Assembly: GCA_016705065.1 (NCBI GenBank)
Contig: JADIYY010000002.1
Coordinates: forward strand, 496,001-560,000
Length of the DNA: 64,000 nucleotides
Direction: 5' to 3'
Source: Candidatus Aalborgiella aggregata
GTDB lineage: Bacteria; Pseudomonadota; Gammaproteobacteria; Burkholderiales; Burkholderiaceae_C
Shown here: positions 45,158-54,740 of the stretch, piece by piece
Layout of the letters: each line of letters starts with the position of its first letter
Position numbering within the stretch: position 1 is the stretch's first letter
Notes under the pieces: model-generated
The model's database searches: none
What the model saw: the letters and a program-made list of their open reading frames with translations, nothing else
Told to the model about the DNA's origin: nothing
Program-made: the position numbers and the translations under genes

Positions 45158-46614
45158 ACATTCAATCCTTCCAAGTCCAAGTTTTCGATATTTAGGTTTA
45201 TCGCACCACTGCTCTCTAGCCAATACCGTTGCAATAAATTGCCTAATACCTGGACACGGTATTGTGAAGATGCTCGCATATCCGAAATAGGAGAAAATTC
45301 ATTCCGCAATTCATTGATGGCCAAATCTACTGTGGCTTGACTCCAGTCTTTGTGTAGCAAAGCTTGCTCAGTTTTGAAAGCTCGCACTGGTGTTGCAGCC
45401 ACTCCTCCAATTCCAATAGAAGCAGTGATGACTTTTCCGCTATGGATTTGCAGATTGATTGCCAAACAAACTGCGGAAATATCATCTTCAAAGCGTTTAG
45501 AGATTTTGTAAATTCGCAAGAATTCATCTGGATGTGGTCTTGGAATTTTGATCCAAGCTAAAACTTCATTCTTTGCCATCACGTTTTTTCTATAACCCAC
45601 ATACAAATTTTCCAATGGCATTTCACGTTGCCCATTCATACTCATCAATACCACATTGGCACCAAGCGCGATCAACAAGGGCATTGAATCGCCGATAGGT
45701 GATCCATTCGCAACATTGCCACCCAGAGTGCCTGAATTTCGTACTGGCAAACCAGCAAATCGCCGCGTAAACGCTTGCAATTGAGGCCGGTCTTGCTCGA
45801 TTGCTTGAAAAGCATCCGTTAGCGTTACGGCAGCACCTATGGCAATATGATGGGAGTAGTACTCAACTTTTCGCAGCTCTTTCACTTGTGTCACATCAAG
45901 TATTTGTTCAAAATGCATGTGCATTTTGTTAAACCAAAGCCCCACATCCGTGCACCCAGCAACAATTTGTGCGTTCACGTGTTTGGCACGAAGTAACAAC
46001 AATTCCTTTAAAGTTTTCGGCAAAAAGTATGAATCGGTAGATTCATGATTTGAACTCTTAATTTGTTGAATTTGTTGAATCAATGGTTGATCATCGATTT
46101 CAACAACCGGATACGCTGACATCTTTTGTGCAGCTTCCAATATAGGTCGGTAACCTGTGCAACGACACAGATTGCCAGACAAGCTTGTCTGCGCACTCTC
46201 GCGCGTAATTGCTATGTTCTTTCTCGTTTGGTTCTGATACATCCCAAACAAACTCATCACAAAGCCAGGCGTACAAAATCCACACTGACTCCCATGACAA
46301 TCCAGCATGGCCTGTTGCGCAGGGTGCAATGCATTCTGCGAAGTAGTCAAATCCTCAACAGTCCATACTCCCATGGCATGCACAGAATGCGCCATTCGGA
46401 TACAACTATTGACAGCGCTGTATTTCATTTGCCCGTTGTCCACTTCCCCCAAGACAACCGTACATGCTCCGCAATCGCCTTCGTTGCAGCCCTCTTTGGT
46501 TCCCCTGCAATCCAATGTCTCTCTCAATACCTCCAATAGCGTTTGGGTATGTGATACATTGTGAAGCGACACCACTTCACCATTTTTCACAAATTGCAAA
46601 GGTTTTGTTTTCAT
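45154..46614 (-). CDS. xdhA: Xanthine dehydrogenase, Fe-S/FAD small subunit
   Basis: A 486-residue electron-transfer subunit. Two [2Fe-2S] clusters are seen: the N-terminal plant-type set in EGCNEGDCGACTV with CIR downstream, and the second set in CGFCTPG and CRCTGY. The FAD domain (CO dehydrogenase flavoprotein type) follows, with GGNVANGSPIGD. The ATG at 46614 has GAGG eight bases upstream; earlier in-frame ATGs at 46644 and 46668 do not. XdhA passes electrons from the molybdenum centre to NAD+. It diverges from the purine ABC importer. Confidence 0.93.
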   Translation of the reverse strand: MKTKPLQFVKNGEVVSLHNVSHTQTLLEVLRETLDCRGTKEGCNEGDCGACTVVLGEVDNGQMKYSAVNSCIRMAHSVHAMGVWTVEDLTTSQNALHPAQQAMLDCHGSQCGFCTPGFVMSLFGMYQNQTRKNIAITRESAQTSLSGNLCRCTGYRPILEAAQKMSAYPVVEIDDQPLIQQIQQIKSSNHESTDSYFLPKTLKELLLLRAKHVNAQIVAGCTDVGLWFNKMHMHFEQILDVTQVKELRKVEYYSHHIAIGAAVTLTDAFQAIEQDRPQLQAFTRRFAGLPVRNSGTLGGNVANGSPIGDSMPLLIALGANVVLMSMNGQREMPLENLYVGYRKNVMAKNEVLAWIKIPRPHPDEFLRIYKISKRFEDDISAVCLAINLQIHSGKVITASIGIGGVAATPVRAFKTEQALLHKDWSQATVDLAINELRNEFSPISDMRASSQYRVQVLGNLLQRYWLESSGAINLNIENLDLEGLNV

Positions 46615-46674
46615 TTCCAGGTCCTCAATGTTCGGGTTAATCATTAGAAGAAAATCAGACCAACTCATTACAAT

Positions 46675-46686
46675 AGTGTATACACT
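46675..46686. promoter_or_regulatory. 12-bp palindromic operator, GntR/HutC type
   Basis: AGTGTATACACT is a perfect palindrome in the middle of the divergent xdhA/ABC-importer region. It contains the HutC-type consensus GTNTANAC in both directions. No regulator gene in the window obviously matches. A role in purine-responsive control is inferred. Confidence 0.55.
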
Positions 46687-46720
46687 TTCTTTGAATTCGC
46701 ATTCAATTTAAACTCCAAAA

Positions 46721-48262
46721 ATGACAACTCCTAGGCTACAGCTGACAGGTATTACAAAACGCTATCCAGGAGTTGTGGCGAATAATGACGTTTCTTTAGT
46801 CGTTCTTCCCGGTGAAATCCATGCACTCTTGGGCGAAAACGGTGCGGGTAAATCGACACTGGTGAAAATCATTTACGGCTCTGTCAAACCCGATGTTGGC
46901 GAAGTCAATTTCAATGGCACAGCTGTCCACATACGCAATCCGCAAGAAGCCAGAGAGCTGGGTATCAGCATGGTTTTTCAACATTTCAGTTTGTTTGAAA
47001 CTCTGACAGTAGCTGAGAATGTGTGGTTGGGTTTGGATAAAAAACTGAGGCTTGACGAGGTCACCCAACGTATCAACGAAAAAGCCGCTGAATATGGTTT
47101 GGACATTGATCCGCATCGCCCCATCCATACCCTCAGTGTGGGAGAGATGCAACGAGTTGAAATTATTCGTGCACTTCTGAGTCAACCACAATTATTGATT
47201 CTGGACGAACCAACATCCGTATTGACACCGCAAGCGGTTGAAAAATTATTCGTGGTGTTGAAAAAATTATCTTCAGAAGGCTGCAGCATTTTGTACATCA
47301 GCCACAAACTTCATGAAATCCGTGAGCTTTGCACCGGTTGCACCGTTTTGCGTGCTGGCAAAGTCAGCGGACATTGCAACCCGCAAGAGGAAAGCAATGC
47401 CTCGTTGAGCCGAATGATGATTGGTTCTGAACCACCCGCACTCATGCACAATGATGTAACAAAAGGCGACATTCGGCTGGATGTGAATCAACTCACGCTG
47501 GCACGTGACAACCAATTTGGCATCAATTTAGAGAATGTTTCATTACGTGTTCACGCCGGTGAAGTAGTGGGTATTGCTGGTGTATCAGGTAATGGCCAAA
47601 AAGAATTGATGTACGCATTGTCTGGGGAAGATACGCGTGCAGATGCAGGTAGCATTCGTGTATTTGACGAAACCTCAGGCTACTCGGTGGGTAAATTTTC
47701 TCCTACACAGCGTCGAGCATTGGGTTTGCAGTTTGTGCCTGAGGAACGTTTAGGTCGTGGTGCTGTACCCAATTTAAGTTTGGCACAAAATTTATTGTTA
47801 ACAAGGTCCAATGCCGTAGGGAAATTTGGATGGATTCGGGTAAACGAATTGAAAAAACTGGCTGAGCGCATCATTGCCGAATTCAAAGTGAAAGCCAGCG
47901 GTCCCAATGCAACGGCCAAATCATTGTCTGGTGGTAATTTGCAAAAATTCATTATGGGCAGAGAGATTGATGCCGCGCCTCGATTGCTAATTGTCTCGCA
48001 ACCCACTTGGGGGGTGGATGTGGGTGCGGCTGCACAGATTCGTGGTGCGATTTTGGCATTGCGAGATGCAGGGTGCGCAGTCCTGGTGGTGAGCGAAGAG
48101 TTGGACGAGTTGTTCGAAATTAGCGACCGCTTGCACGTGATGGCGAACGGTAACATCTCACCTTCTATTGACCGTTCACAAGCCAATGTTAGTTTAATAG
48201 GCGAATGGATGAGTGGGCTTTGGTCAAATCATGCCCCAATTGTAGTGGAGCAACCAGTATGA
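46721..48262 (+). CDS. Purine/nucleoside ABC importer, duplicated ATPase subunit
   Basis: A 513-residue double ATPase of the BmpA-associated (NupA/YufO-like) family. The first half has Walker A GENGAGKST and signature LSVGEMQRVEI with LDEPTSV; the second has GVSGNGQKELM (degenerate Walker A), LSGGNLQKFIMGRE and SQPTWGVDVG. One half is therefore partly degenerate, as is usual in this family. It is followed by two permeases and a BMP-type lipoprotein. Its stop overlaps the next start by ATGA. Confidence 0.92.
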   Translation: MTTPRLQLTGITKRYPGVVANNDVSLVVLPGEIHALLGENGAGKSTLVKIIYGSVKPDVGEVNFNGTAVHIRNPQEARELGISMVFQHFSLFETLTVAENVWLGLDKKLRLDEVTQRINEKAAEYGLDIDPHRPIHTLSVGEMQRVEIIRALLSQPQLLILDEPTSVLTPQAVEKLFVVLKKLSSEGCSILYISHKLHEIRELCTGCTVLRAGKVSGHCNPQEESNASLSRMMIGSEPPALMHNDVTKGDIRLDVNQLTLARDNQFGINLENVSLRVHAGEVVGIAGVSGNGQKELMYALSGEDTRADAGSIRVFDETSGYSVGKFSPTQRRALGLQFVPEERLGRGAVPNLSLAQNLLLTRSNAVGKFGWIRVNELKKLAERIIAEFKVKASGPNATAKSLSGGNLQKFIMGREIDAAPRLLIVSQPTWGVDVGAAAQIRGAILALRDAGCAVLVVSEELDELFEISDRLHVMANGNISPSIDRSQANVSLIGEWMSGLWSNHAPIVVEQPV

Positions 48263-49338
48263 TCTTAAAACTGGAAGCGCGTCCGCAAAACTCCACACTT
48301 TGGACGTATGCTTCGCCCTTATTGGCATTGGCTATTACAGTCGCTATTGGTATCTGTTTGTTCATTCTGCTAGGCAAAGACCCCATACGTGGTTTACAAA
48401 TGTTTTTTTGGGAGCCCATTCGGTCAGGCTACGCATGGGGTGAATTGATGGTGAAAGCCACGCCTTTGCTCATCATCGCACTGGGTTTAGCGGTGTGCTT
48501 TCGATCCAATGTTTGGAACATTGGTGCAGAAGGTCAATTCATTTTTGGCGCCCTCATAGCTAGTGCAGTGGCCTTGCTGGCTGACAAAGACACTTCGCGC
48601 GGTATTGTGGTTTTTATTTTGTTGGCAGGCATATTGGGCGGCATGTTCTGGTCAAGCATTGTGGGTGTACTGCGTGACAAATTCAATGCCAATGAAATCT
48701 TGGTGAGTCTGATGTTGGTTTATGTGGCCGATTCACTTTTGGGTTACATGGTGAACGGTCCACTCAAAGATCCCAATGGGTTTAATTTCCCGCAAAGCAA
48801 AACCTTTGAAATGGTGACCCAAATCCCCCGTCTTTTGTCTGGCTCTCGCATGTCCATTGGTTTGCCCATCGCCATGGCATTAGCAGCTGCGCTGTGGGTA
48901 TTTTTATTCCGAACCCGTGCGGGCTTTGCGCAGCAAGTGGGTGGGCTTGCGCCTGCCGCAGCACGCTATGCTGGGTTTTCGTCTCGCAAAGCTTTATGGA
49001 CAGCATTGTTAATTTCGGGTGGCGCAGCAGGTTTGGCTGGGGCACTTGAGGTTGCTGGTCCTATTGGGCAACTCACACCCTATGTTCCGGCCGGCTATGG
49101 TTTTGCCGCCATCATCGTGGCATTTGTTGGGCGTTTGCATCCTGTAGGTATGATTTTTTCCGCCATTTTGATGAGCATGTTTTACATCGGTGGCGAATTA
49201 GCCCAGTCACGATTAGGCCTGCCTAAATCTATCACAGGTGTATTTCAAGGCTTGCTGCTGTTCAGTTTGCTGGCTTGTGATACTTTATTGGCCTATCGGA
49301 TTGTCTGGCGCAATAAAGTCGCCAAAGCATTGCCATGA
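48259..49338 (+). CDS. Purine/nucleoside ABC importer, permease 1
   Basis: A 359-residue permease of the BPD_transp_2 (NupB/YufP-like) family with about ten membrane segments. The motif NVWNIGAEGQFIFGA is typical of this branch. It starts at the ATG overlapping the ATPase stop codon. It forms a heterodimer with the next gene product in the inner membrane. Confidence 0.93.
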   Translation: MILKLEARPQNSTLWTYASPLLALAITVAIGICLFILLGKDPIRGLQMFFWEPIRSGYAWGELMVKATPLLIIALGLAVCFRSNVWNIGAEGQFIFGALIASAVALLADKDTSRGIVVFILLAGILGGMFWSSIVGVLRDKFNANEILVSLMLVYVADSLLGYMVNGPLKDPNGFNFPQSKTFEMVTQIPRLLSGSRMSIGLPIAMALAAALWVFLFRTRAGFAQQVGGLAPAAARYAGFSSRKALWTALLISGGAAGLAGALEVAGPIGQLTPYVPAGYGFAAIIVAFVGRLHPVGMIFSAILMSMFYIGGELAQSRLGLPKSITGVFQGLLLFSLLACDTLLAYRIVWRNKVAKALP

Positions 49339-49363
49339 CATTGCAAAAAAAGGATGTGAACTG

Positions 49364-50278
49364 ATGGATTCCTATGCCCTCTTGATAGCTGCCAGCCTGA
49401 ATGCTGGCACAGTTTTGGCGATTGCTGCCTTGGGGCTGCTTATCAATGAAAAAGCGGGCATCGTGAACTTAGGCGCTGAAGGTATGATGCTGTGCGCTGC
49501 CATTGCTGGCTTTGCCACCGTGGCGCACACCGGTAATTTTTGGTTCGGTTTTCTTGCTGGTATGGCAGCTGGTGCCATATTGGCTGCAATATTTGGTGGC
49601 TTGGTGATTTGGCTGAATACCAATCAATACGCTACAGGTCTAGCTCTGAGCTTATTTGGTACTGGTTTTTCAGCGTTTGCTGGCATCCAATATGTGCAAG
49701 TGAAGCTGCCTGAGCAAACGCAATATGCCATACCTTTTTTAGGCGATATCCCATTTCTAGGGATGGCGCTATTTAGACAACACCCCATGGTGTACATCGG
49801 CATTGCACTGATGTTCGGACTGATCTGGTTTTTGTACCGCACGCGCACAGGTTTGGTGCTGCGTTCAGTTGGCGAGTCACCAGAATCTGCCCATGCATTG
49901 GGTTATCCTGTACGACGCATTCGGTTAATGGCTGTGATGGCAGGAGGTGCTCTTTGTGGATTGGCAGGCGCCTATTTGTCGACGGTTTACACACCATTGT
50001 GGGTGGAGGGTATGGTGGCAGGAAAAGGTTGGATTGCTTTGGCGCTGACAACCTTTGCAACATGGCGACCTGCTAGGGTTCTCTTGGGAGCCTATTTGTT
50101 TGGTGGTGTGACCATGCTGCAATTTCATCTACAGGCAACTGGCATAGAAATTGCGAGCCAGTTCTTGAATATGATGCCGTATCTTGCTACCATCGTCGTA
50201 TTGGCGCTCATATCACGCAACCCTGCTTTTATCCGCATCAATATGCCAGCTTCACTGGGCAAGCCTTTTTATTCATAA
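49364..50278 (+). CDS. Purine/nucleoside ABC importer, permease 2
   Basis: A 304-residue permease of the NupC/YufQ-like type. INEKAGIVNLGAEGMML near residue 24 corresponds to the AEGQ segment of permease 1. AAGGATG stands about ten bases before the ATG at 49364; an upstream in-frame ATG at 49238 would lie inside permease 1 and is rejected. About nine membrane segments. Confidence 0.93.
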   Translation: MDSYALLIAASLNAGTVLAIAALGLLINEKAGIVNLGAEGMMLCAAIAGFATVAHTGNFWFGFLAGMAAGAILAAIFGGLVIWLNTNQYATGLALSLFGTGFSAFAGIQYVQVKLPEQTQYAIPFLGDIPFLGMALFRQHPMVYIGIALMFGLIWFLYRTRTGLVLRSVGESPESAHALGYPVRRIRLMAVMAGGALCGLAGAYLSTVYTPLWVEGMVAGKGWIALALTTFATWRPARVLLGAYLFGGVTMLQFHLQATGIEIASQFLNMMPYLATIVVLALISRNPAFIRINMPASLGKPFYS

Positions 50279-50345
50279 AGTTGTATTTCTTACACTGCAT
50301 GATTGTTTGATTTTTTAACGCTAGTTTTTATAAGGAACGATAGAA

Positions 50346-51500
50346 ATGACTGATATACAAAAACGCACCATGATCAAAATGGCCGCTCTCACTGCCATTG
50401 CAGCTGCTGCATTGGTCGGCTGTGGCAAAAAAGAAGAAGCCAAACCTGCTGCAGCACCCGCAGCAGCCCCAGTTGTTGCCAAAGCTGCACCACTCAAAAT
50501 TGCATTTGCCTACGTCGGCCCTACAGGCGATGGTGGTTGGACATTTGCTCATGACCAAGCCCGCAAAGCATTAGAAAAAGAGTTTGGCGACAAAATTGTG
50601 ACCAGCTTTGTAGAGAAAGTACCTGAATCGGCTGACGCTGAACGTGTATTCCGTGACTTGGCAGGACAAGGCAACAAGTTGATTTTTGGTACAACCTTTG
50701 GTTACATGGAACCCATGTTGAAATTGGCACCTGAATTCAAAGACGTGAAATTTGAACACGCTACAGGTTACAAACAAGCCGATAACATGCGCACCTACGA
50801 CAGCCGCACCTATGAAGGCGCGTACATGGCAGGCGTGATTGCAGGAAAAATGACCAAATCAAATACCTTGGGTGTGGTTGGTTCCGTTGCGATCCCAGAA
50901 GTGATTCGCAACATCAACAGCTTTACTTTGGGTGCACAATCTGTGAACCCAAAAATCAAAACCCGCGTGATTTGGGTGGGTGAATGGTTTAATCCAGGTA
51001 AAGAAACCGAAGCTGCCACTGCGTTGATTAACGGTGGTGCAGACGTCTTGATGCAAAACACCGATTCTTCTGCCGTGCTCCAAACCGCAGAAAAATTAGG
51101 CAAACGTGCATTTGGTTGGGACTCTGACATGACCGCTTACGGTCCTAAAGCGCATTTGGGTTCTGCAGTTATCAACTGGGCGCCTTATTACATCAAAGCC
51201 ACAAAAGAAGCATTGGATGGCTCTTGGAAAGGTGGCAGCCACACTTGGTGGGGCGTGAAAGAAGGCGCGATTGACATGGTCAATGTTGCAGCTGATGTAC
51301 CAGCAGATGCAAAAGCCAAGGTCGACGAAGTCAAAGCTGGTTTGAAAGCAGGTACTTACAGCATCTGGAAAGGCCCAATCATGAACAACGAAGGCAAAGA
51401 GATGTTAGCTAAAGACGTTGTTGCCGATGACAAATTCTTAGGTGGTATGGGCGCTTACGTCAAAGGCGTAGAAGGAAAAATACCTGGCGCTAAAAAATAA
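50346..51500 (+). CDS. BMP-family ABC substrate-binding lipoprotein
   Basis: A 384-residue lipoprotein. The lipobox AALVGC near residue 27 marks the lipidation site, followed by an Ala/Pro-rich linker. The BMP fold begins KIAFAYVGPTGDGGWTFAHD, with GYKQADNMRTYDSRTYEGAYMAG later. BMP proteins bind purine nucleosides or bases. With the deaminases and xanthine dehydrogenase next to it, a purine substrate is strongly suggested. A terminator follows. Confidence 0.93.
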   Translation: MTDIQKRTMIKMAALTAIAAAALVGCGKKEEAKPAAAPAAAPVVAKAAPLKIAFAYVGPTGDGGWTFAHDQARKALEKEFGDKIVTSFVEKVPESADAERVFRDLAGQGNKLIFGTTFGYMEPMLKLAPEFKDVKFEHATGYKQADNMRTYDSRTYEGAYMAGVIAGKMTKSNTLGVVGSVAIPEVIRNINSFTLGAQSVNPKIKTRVIWVGEWFNPGKETEAATALINGGADVLMQNTDSSAVLQTAEKLGKRAFGWDSDMTAYGPKAHLGSAVINWAPYYIKATKEALDGSWKGGSHTWWGVKEGAIDMVNVAADVPADAKAKVDEVKAGLKAGTYSIWKGPIMNNEGKEMLAKDVVADDKFLGGMGAYVKGVEGKIPGAKK

Positions 51501-51520
51501 TTTAGCGTAATAAATCAGCG

Positions 51521-51552
51521 AAGGCTGCTTGTTCAAACAAGCAGCCTTTTTT
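51521..51552 (+). terminator. Rho-independent terminator
   Basis: Stem AAGGCTGCTTG/CAAGCAGCCTT with loop TTCAAA and a following T6 run. It separates the ABC importer operon from the deaminase genes and may allow partial read-through. Confidence 0.9.
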
Positions 51553-51568
51553 ATTGGAAAATACAAAG

Positions 51569-52609
51569 ATGCATCCAATCAAACCTATACCCCCCAACCG
51601 TCTGCCCGATTTACTGCGCACCATGCCCAAAGCAGAATTGCATATTCATATCGAAGGTTCACTAGAACCTGAAATGATATTCAATCTGGCTAAAAGAAAT
51701 CAACTCAGCTTGCCTTATGCCAGCGTTGAAGATTTGCGTCATGCCTACGCATTCACTAACTTGCAAAGTTTTTTAGATATTTACTATGCTGGCGCCAGCG
51801 TGCTCATCACTGAGCAGGATTTCTATGACTTGGCAAGCGCCTACTTCGCCAAAGCTGCGGGCGACAATGTCACTGTATGTGAAATATTCTTTGATCCACA
51901 AACCCACACTGAGCGTGGCGTGGCAATACATACTGTCATGAATGGACTGTATAGCGCTTGCATAGACGCCAAGACGAAGCACGGAATCGATGCCAGTCTC
52001 ATCATGTGCTTTTTGCGTCATCTCAGTGAAGAAGCTGCCTTTGAAACTTTAGAGCAAGCTCTGCCCTATAGAAACAAATTCATAGGCGTTGGATTAGATT
52101 CTGGTGAGGTGGGCAATCCACCTGAGAAGTTTGCCAAAGTTTTTGCGCGATGTCGCGAATTAGGCTTGCACCTGGTGGCACATGCTGGTGAGGAGGGTCC
52201 ACCTGCTTACGTGTGGTCCGCATTAGATGTACTGAAAGTAGAACGCATTGACCATGGGGTTCAATCCAGCAAAGATACATTGTTAATGGAACGACTAAAA
52301 AAAGACCGCATACCTTTAACAGTTTGCCCACTGTCTAATTTGAAGCTGTGTGTCGTCAATAATTTGTCAGCACACAATTTGCCCCAACTCTTGGATGCCG
52401 GTTTGGTGGCGATGGTAAATTCTGACGATCCCAGTTATTTTGGTGGTTATATGAATGAGAACTTCACCCAAACATTTGCGGCAACTGGTATGACTGCACA
52501 GCATGCTTACCAGTTGGCACGAAACAGCTTTGAAGCAAGTTTTCTTGAGCCATCTGCCAAGATGAAACACATCGAAAAACTCAATGAAGTGTTTGCAAAT
52601 TTTGTCTAG
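51569..52609 (+). CDS. Adenine deaminase (adenosine deaminase family)
   Basis: A 346-residue metal-dependent amidohydrolase. AELHIHIEGSLEPE carries two zinc ligands, AHAGEEG the third histidine with the catalytic glutamate, and NSDDPSYFGGY the terminal aspartates. The segments FFDPQTHTERG, GLDSGEVGNPPEKF and ERIDHGVQSS match the adenine deaminase branch (as in Pseudomonas PA0148) rather than true adenosine deaminases. It would convert adenine to hypoxanthine for XdhAB. The ATG at 51569 is chosen over a TTG five codons upstream. Confidence 0.9.
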   Translation: MHPIKPIPPNRLPDLLRTMPKAELHIHIEGSLEPEMIFNLAKRNQLSLPYASVEDLRHAYAFTNLQSFLDIYYAGASVLITEQDFYDLASAYFAKAAGDNVTVCEIFFDPQTHTERGVAIHTVMNGLYSACIDAKTKHGIDASLIMCFLRHLSEEAAFETLEQALPYRNKFIGVGLDSGEVGNPPEKFAKVFARCRELGLHLVAHAGEEGPPAYVWSALDVLKVERIDHGVQSSKDTLLMERLKKDRIPLTVCPLSNLKLCVVNNLSAHNLPQLLDAGLVAMVNSDDPSYFGGYMNENFTQTFAATGMTAQHAYQLARNSFEASFLEPSAKMKHIEKLNEVFANFV

Positions 52610-52615
52610 ATCAGA

Positions 52616-53977
52616 ATGACCATTCAAGCCTATCGCGCCAAAATACTGCACTTTGCCAATGACAAAGATCCCGCGCATTCCGCACGGTTTGAAGAAGATG
52701 GTTTGCTGGTCATTGGGCCCAAAAGCAATAGTGGCGCCAAAGACAAACAAGTGGTATTGGCCATTGGTAATTACCAAAGCCTTATTTCAGACATATGCGC
52801 CCAGTATCCTGATCTGCATGTTCAACACTTTCCAGACCGTATCATTGCACCTGGCTTTGTGGACATGCACATCCACTACCCGCAAACCGATGTGATTGGG
52901 TCACCCGCTGATGGTTTACTACCGTGGTTAGAGAATTACACGTTTCCAGAAGAAAAACAGTATGTGGATGTCGAATATGCCATCAAGACTGCACGCTTTT
53001 TTATAGCAGAATTGTTTCGCAATGGTGTCACAACTGCCTTGACATTTGCAACTTCACATGTTGCATCGGTGAACGCGCTCTTTGAAGCAGCGCAAACTCT
53101 TGATATGCGTTTGATCACAGGGAAATGCCTGCAAGATCGCAATTGTCCTGTGGGTGTGCGCGACCAAACAGAACAAAGTTTGGTCGATACCGAAGCCTTG
53201 ATTCAGCGTTGGCATGGCGTTGACAGGCTGGGTTACGCCATCACGCCACGATTTGTGCCGACTTGCAGTGACGCGCAATTACGTGGTGCAGGTGAATTGG
53301 CTGCCAAATATGCAGATGTTTGGATTCAATCGCATGTTGCAGAGAATGTGGATGAGATTCGTTGGGTAAAAGAGCTGTACCCGTTATCGCGCTCATACCT
53401 TGCGGTGTACAACGATTTTGGTTTACTTCGCAACAAAGCGGTCTTTGCACATGGCATTCACCTGGATTCAGCTGACCGCCAGTTGATGGCGCAGTCCGGC
53501 GCAGCAATAGCTGTGTCGCCCTCTAGCAATCTGTTTTTAGGCAGTGGATTTTTTGATTTTTCTGAAGCTGATAGCGCAGGTTTTGCCTATGGCTTGGCCA
53601 GCGATGTGGGGGGTGGTACCAGTTTCAGCCCATTTCACACCATGCTGGCCGCCTATTACGTGGGACGCGCATCTGTGCAGCAGGGCAGCCATTTAAAGAA
53701 AGGCTTGAGTTTGTCACCCCAACATTTGTGGTGGCAGCATACTGTAGGAGCTGCCAAAGGACTGGGATTAGAAGGGATGGTAGGCAATTTAGCAGTCGGT
53801 TGCGACGCAGATTTTGTGATTCTCAATCCCCAATGCACACCCTTAATGGCACGTAAAATGGAACGTTGCAGCAATTTAGACGAATTGCTGTTTGCCATGA
53901 TTGTGTTGGGTGATGACCGTTTGATTGAAAAAACGGTGATTGCTGGCCAAACACAATTCCAACGCAGTGGGACTTGA
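52616..53977 (+). CDS. guaD: Guanine deaminase
   Basis: A 453-residue amidohydrolase that turns guanine into xanthine. FVDMHIHYPQTDVIG holds the HxH zinc motif and is characteristic of guanine deaminases. SHVAEN, FAHGIHL and ASDVGGGTSFS follow in the expected order. It starts seven bases after the adenine deaminase stop, so the two deaminases form one transcript feeding xanthine dehydrogenase. Confidence 0.95.
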   Translation: MTIQAYRAKILHFANDKDPAHSARFEEDGLLVIGPKSNSGAKDKQVVLAIGNYQSLISDICAQYPDLHVQHFPDRIIAPGFVDMHIHYPQTDVIGSPADGLLPWLENYTFPEEKQYVDVEYAIKTARFFIAELFRNGVTTALTFATSHVASVNALFEAAQTLDMRLITGKCLQDRNCPVGVRDQTEQSLVDTEALIQRWHGVDRLGYAITPRFVPTCSDAQLRGAGELAAKYADVWIQSHVAENVDEIRWVKELYPLSRSYLAVYNDFGLLRNKAVFAHGIHLDSADRQLMAQSGAAIAVSPSSNLFLGSGFFDFSEADSAGFAYGLASDVGGGTSFSPFHTMLAAYYVGRASVQQGSHLKKGLSLSPQHLWWQHTVGAAKGLGLEGMVGNLAVGCDADFVILNPQCTPLMARKMERCSNLDELLFAMIVLGDDRLIEKTVIAGQTQFQRSGT

Positions 53978-54032
53978 TTCGCATTGAGATGCTGATGAAC
54001 TGCTGTCAATAACTAACAGTGAGGTTGTGGGA

Positions 54033-54740
54033 ATGAACAGCGGGGTTACACCAGCACTGACAACGGCATTAACGCAGGCATTGATATTCGACATGGATGG
54101 AACCATTGTTGACTCAATGCCGCACCATGCCCTGTCTTGGTTGGCATTTGGTAAGAAGCACAAACTCAAGTTAAGCTTAGATGAAATGATGCAACGCACC
54201 ACTGGGCGCAATGGTTTGGAATGCGTGCGAGTGTTATTGGACGAACCAGACTTAGACGAAGCGACAGCGTGGAATATGGTGCATGAAAAAGAAATGCTTT
54301 ACCGAGAAATATACGGCCCCCTATTCGAAGAAGTCGCTGGTTTCAAACAATTTGTGGCGCTAGCACGTACACGCGGTTTGAAAATTGGCTTAGGCACGGC
54401 AGGTGACATTCACAATGTAAATTTTGTTTTACAGCACCTGCAATTGCAACCCGAACCAGATGCCATAGCGCGCGGTGACGAGGGGCTTACCGGTAAACCC
54501 ACACCAGCCATATTTTTAGAAGCGGCCAAACGTATCCAGATACCAGCCGAGAATTGCATAGTGTTCGAAGACGCACCCTTTGGTATCGAAGCTGCACGCC
54601 GCGCAGGCATGCGTGCAGTGGCAATCTGTACAGGACACAGCGCCAGTGATTTAGCTGGCCCACATGTCATCGCAGCAGCAGCCAATTACCATGAATTATT
54701 AGAGTCAAACTTTTTGGAGAAATTGAATGTCGCAGCTTGA
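54033..54740 (+). CDS. HAD-superfamily hydrolase (beta-phosphoglucomutase-like)
   Basis: A 235-residue phosphatase. The nucleophile and acid are Asp20 and Asp22 in FDMDGTIVDS; motif II is GLGTAGD, motif III GKPTPAIF and motif IV VFEDAPFGIEAARRAG. The cap domain is the alpha-helical C1 type of beta-PGM/phosphoglycolate phosphatases. The substrate is unknown. The ATG at 54033 is used rather than a GTG two codons upstream. It overlaps the pepN start by 14 bases. Confidence 0.9.
   Translation: MNSGVTPALTTALTQALIFDMDGTIVDSMPHHALSWLAFGKKHKLKLSLDEMMQRTTGRNGLECVRVLLDEPDLDEATAWNMVHEKEMLYREIYGPLFEEVAGFKQFVALARTRGLKIGLGTAGDIHNVNFVLQHLQLQPEPDAIARGDEGLTGKPTPAIFLEAAKRIQIPAENCIVFEDAPFGIEAARRAGMRAVAICTGHSASDLAGPHVIAAAANYHELLESNFLEKLNVAA

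Noticed and set aside
48205..48258. Upstream extension of the first purine permease
   Set aside because: It lies inside the ATPase gene. The ATGA overlap at 48259 is the natural start and fits family length.
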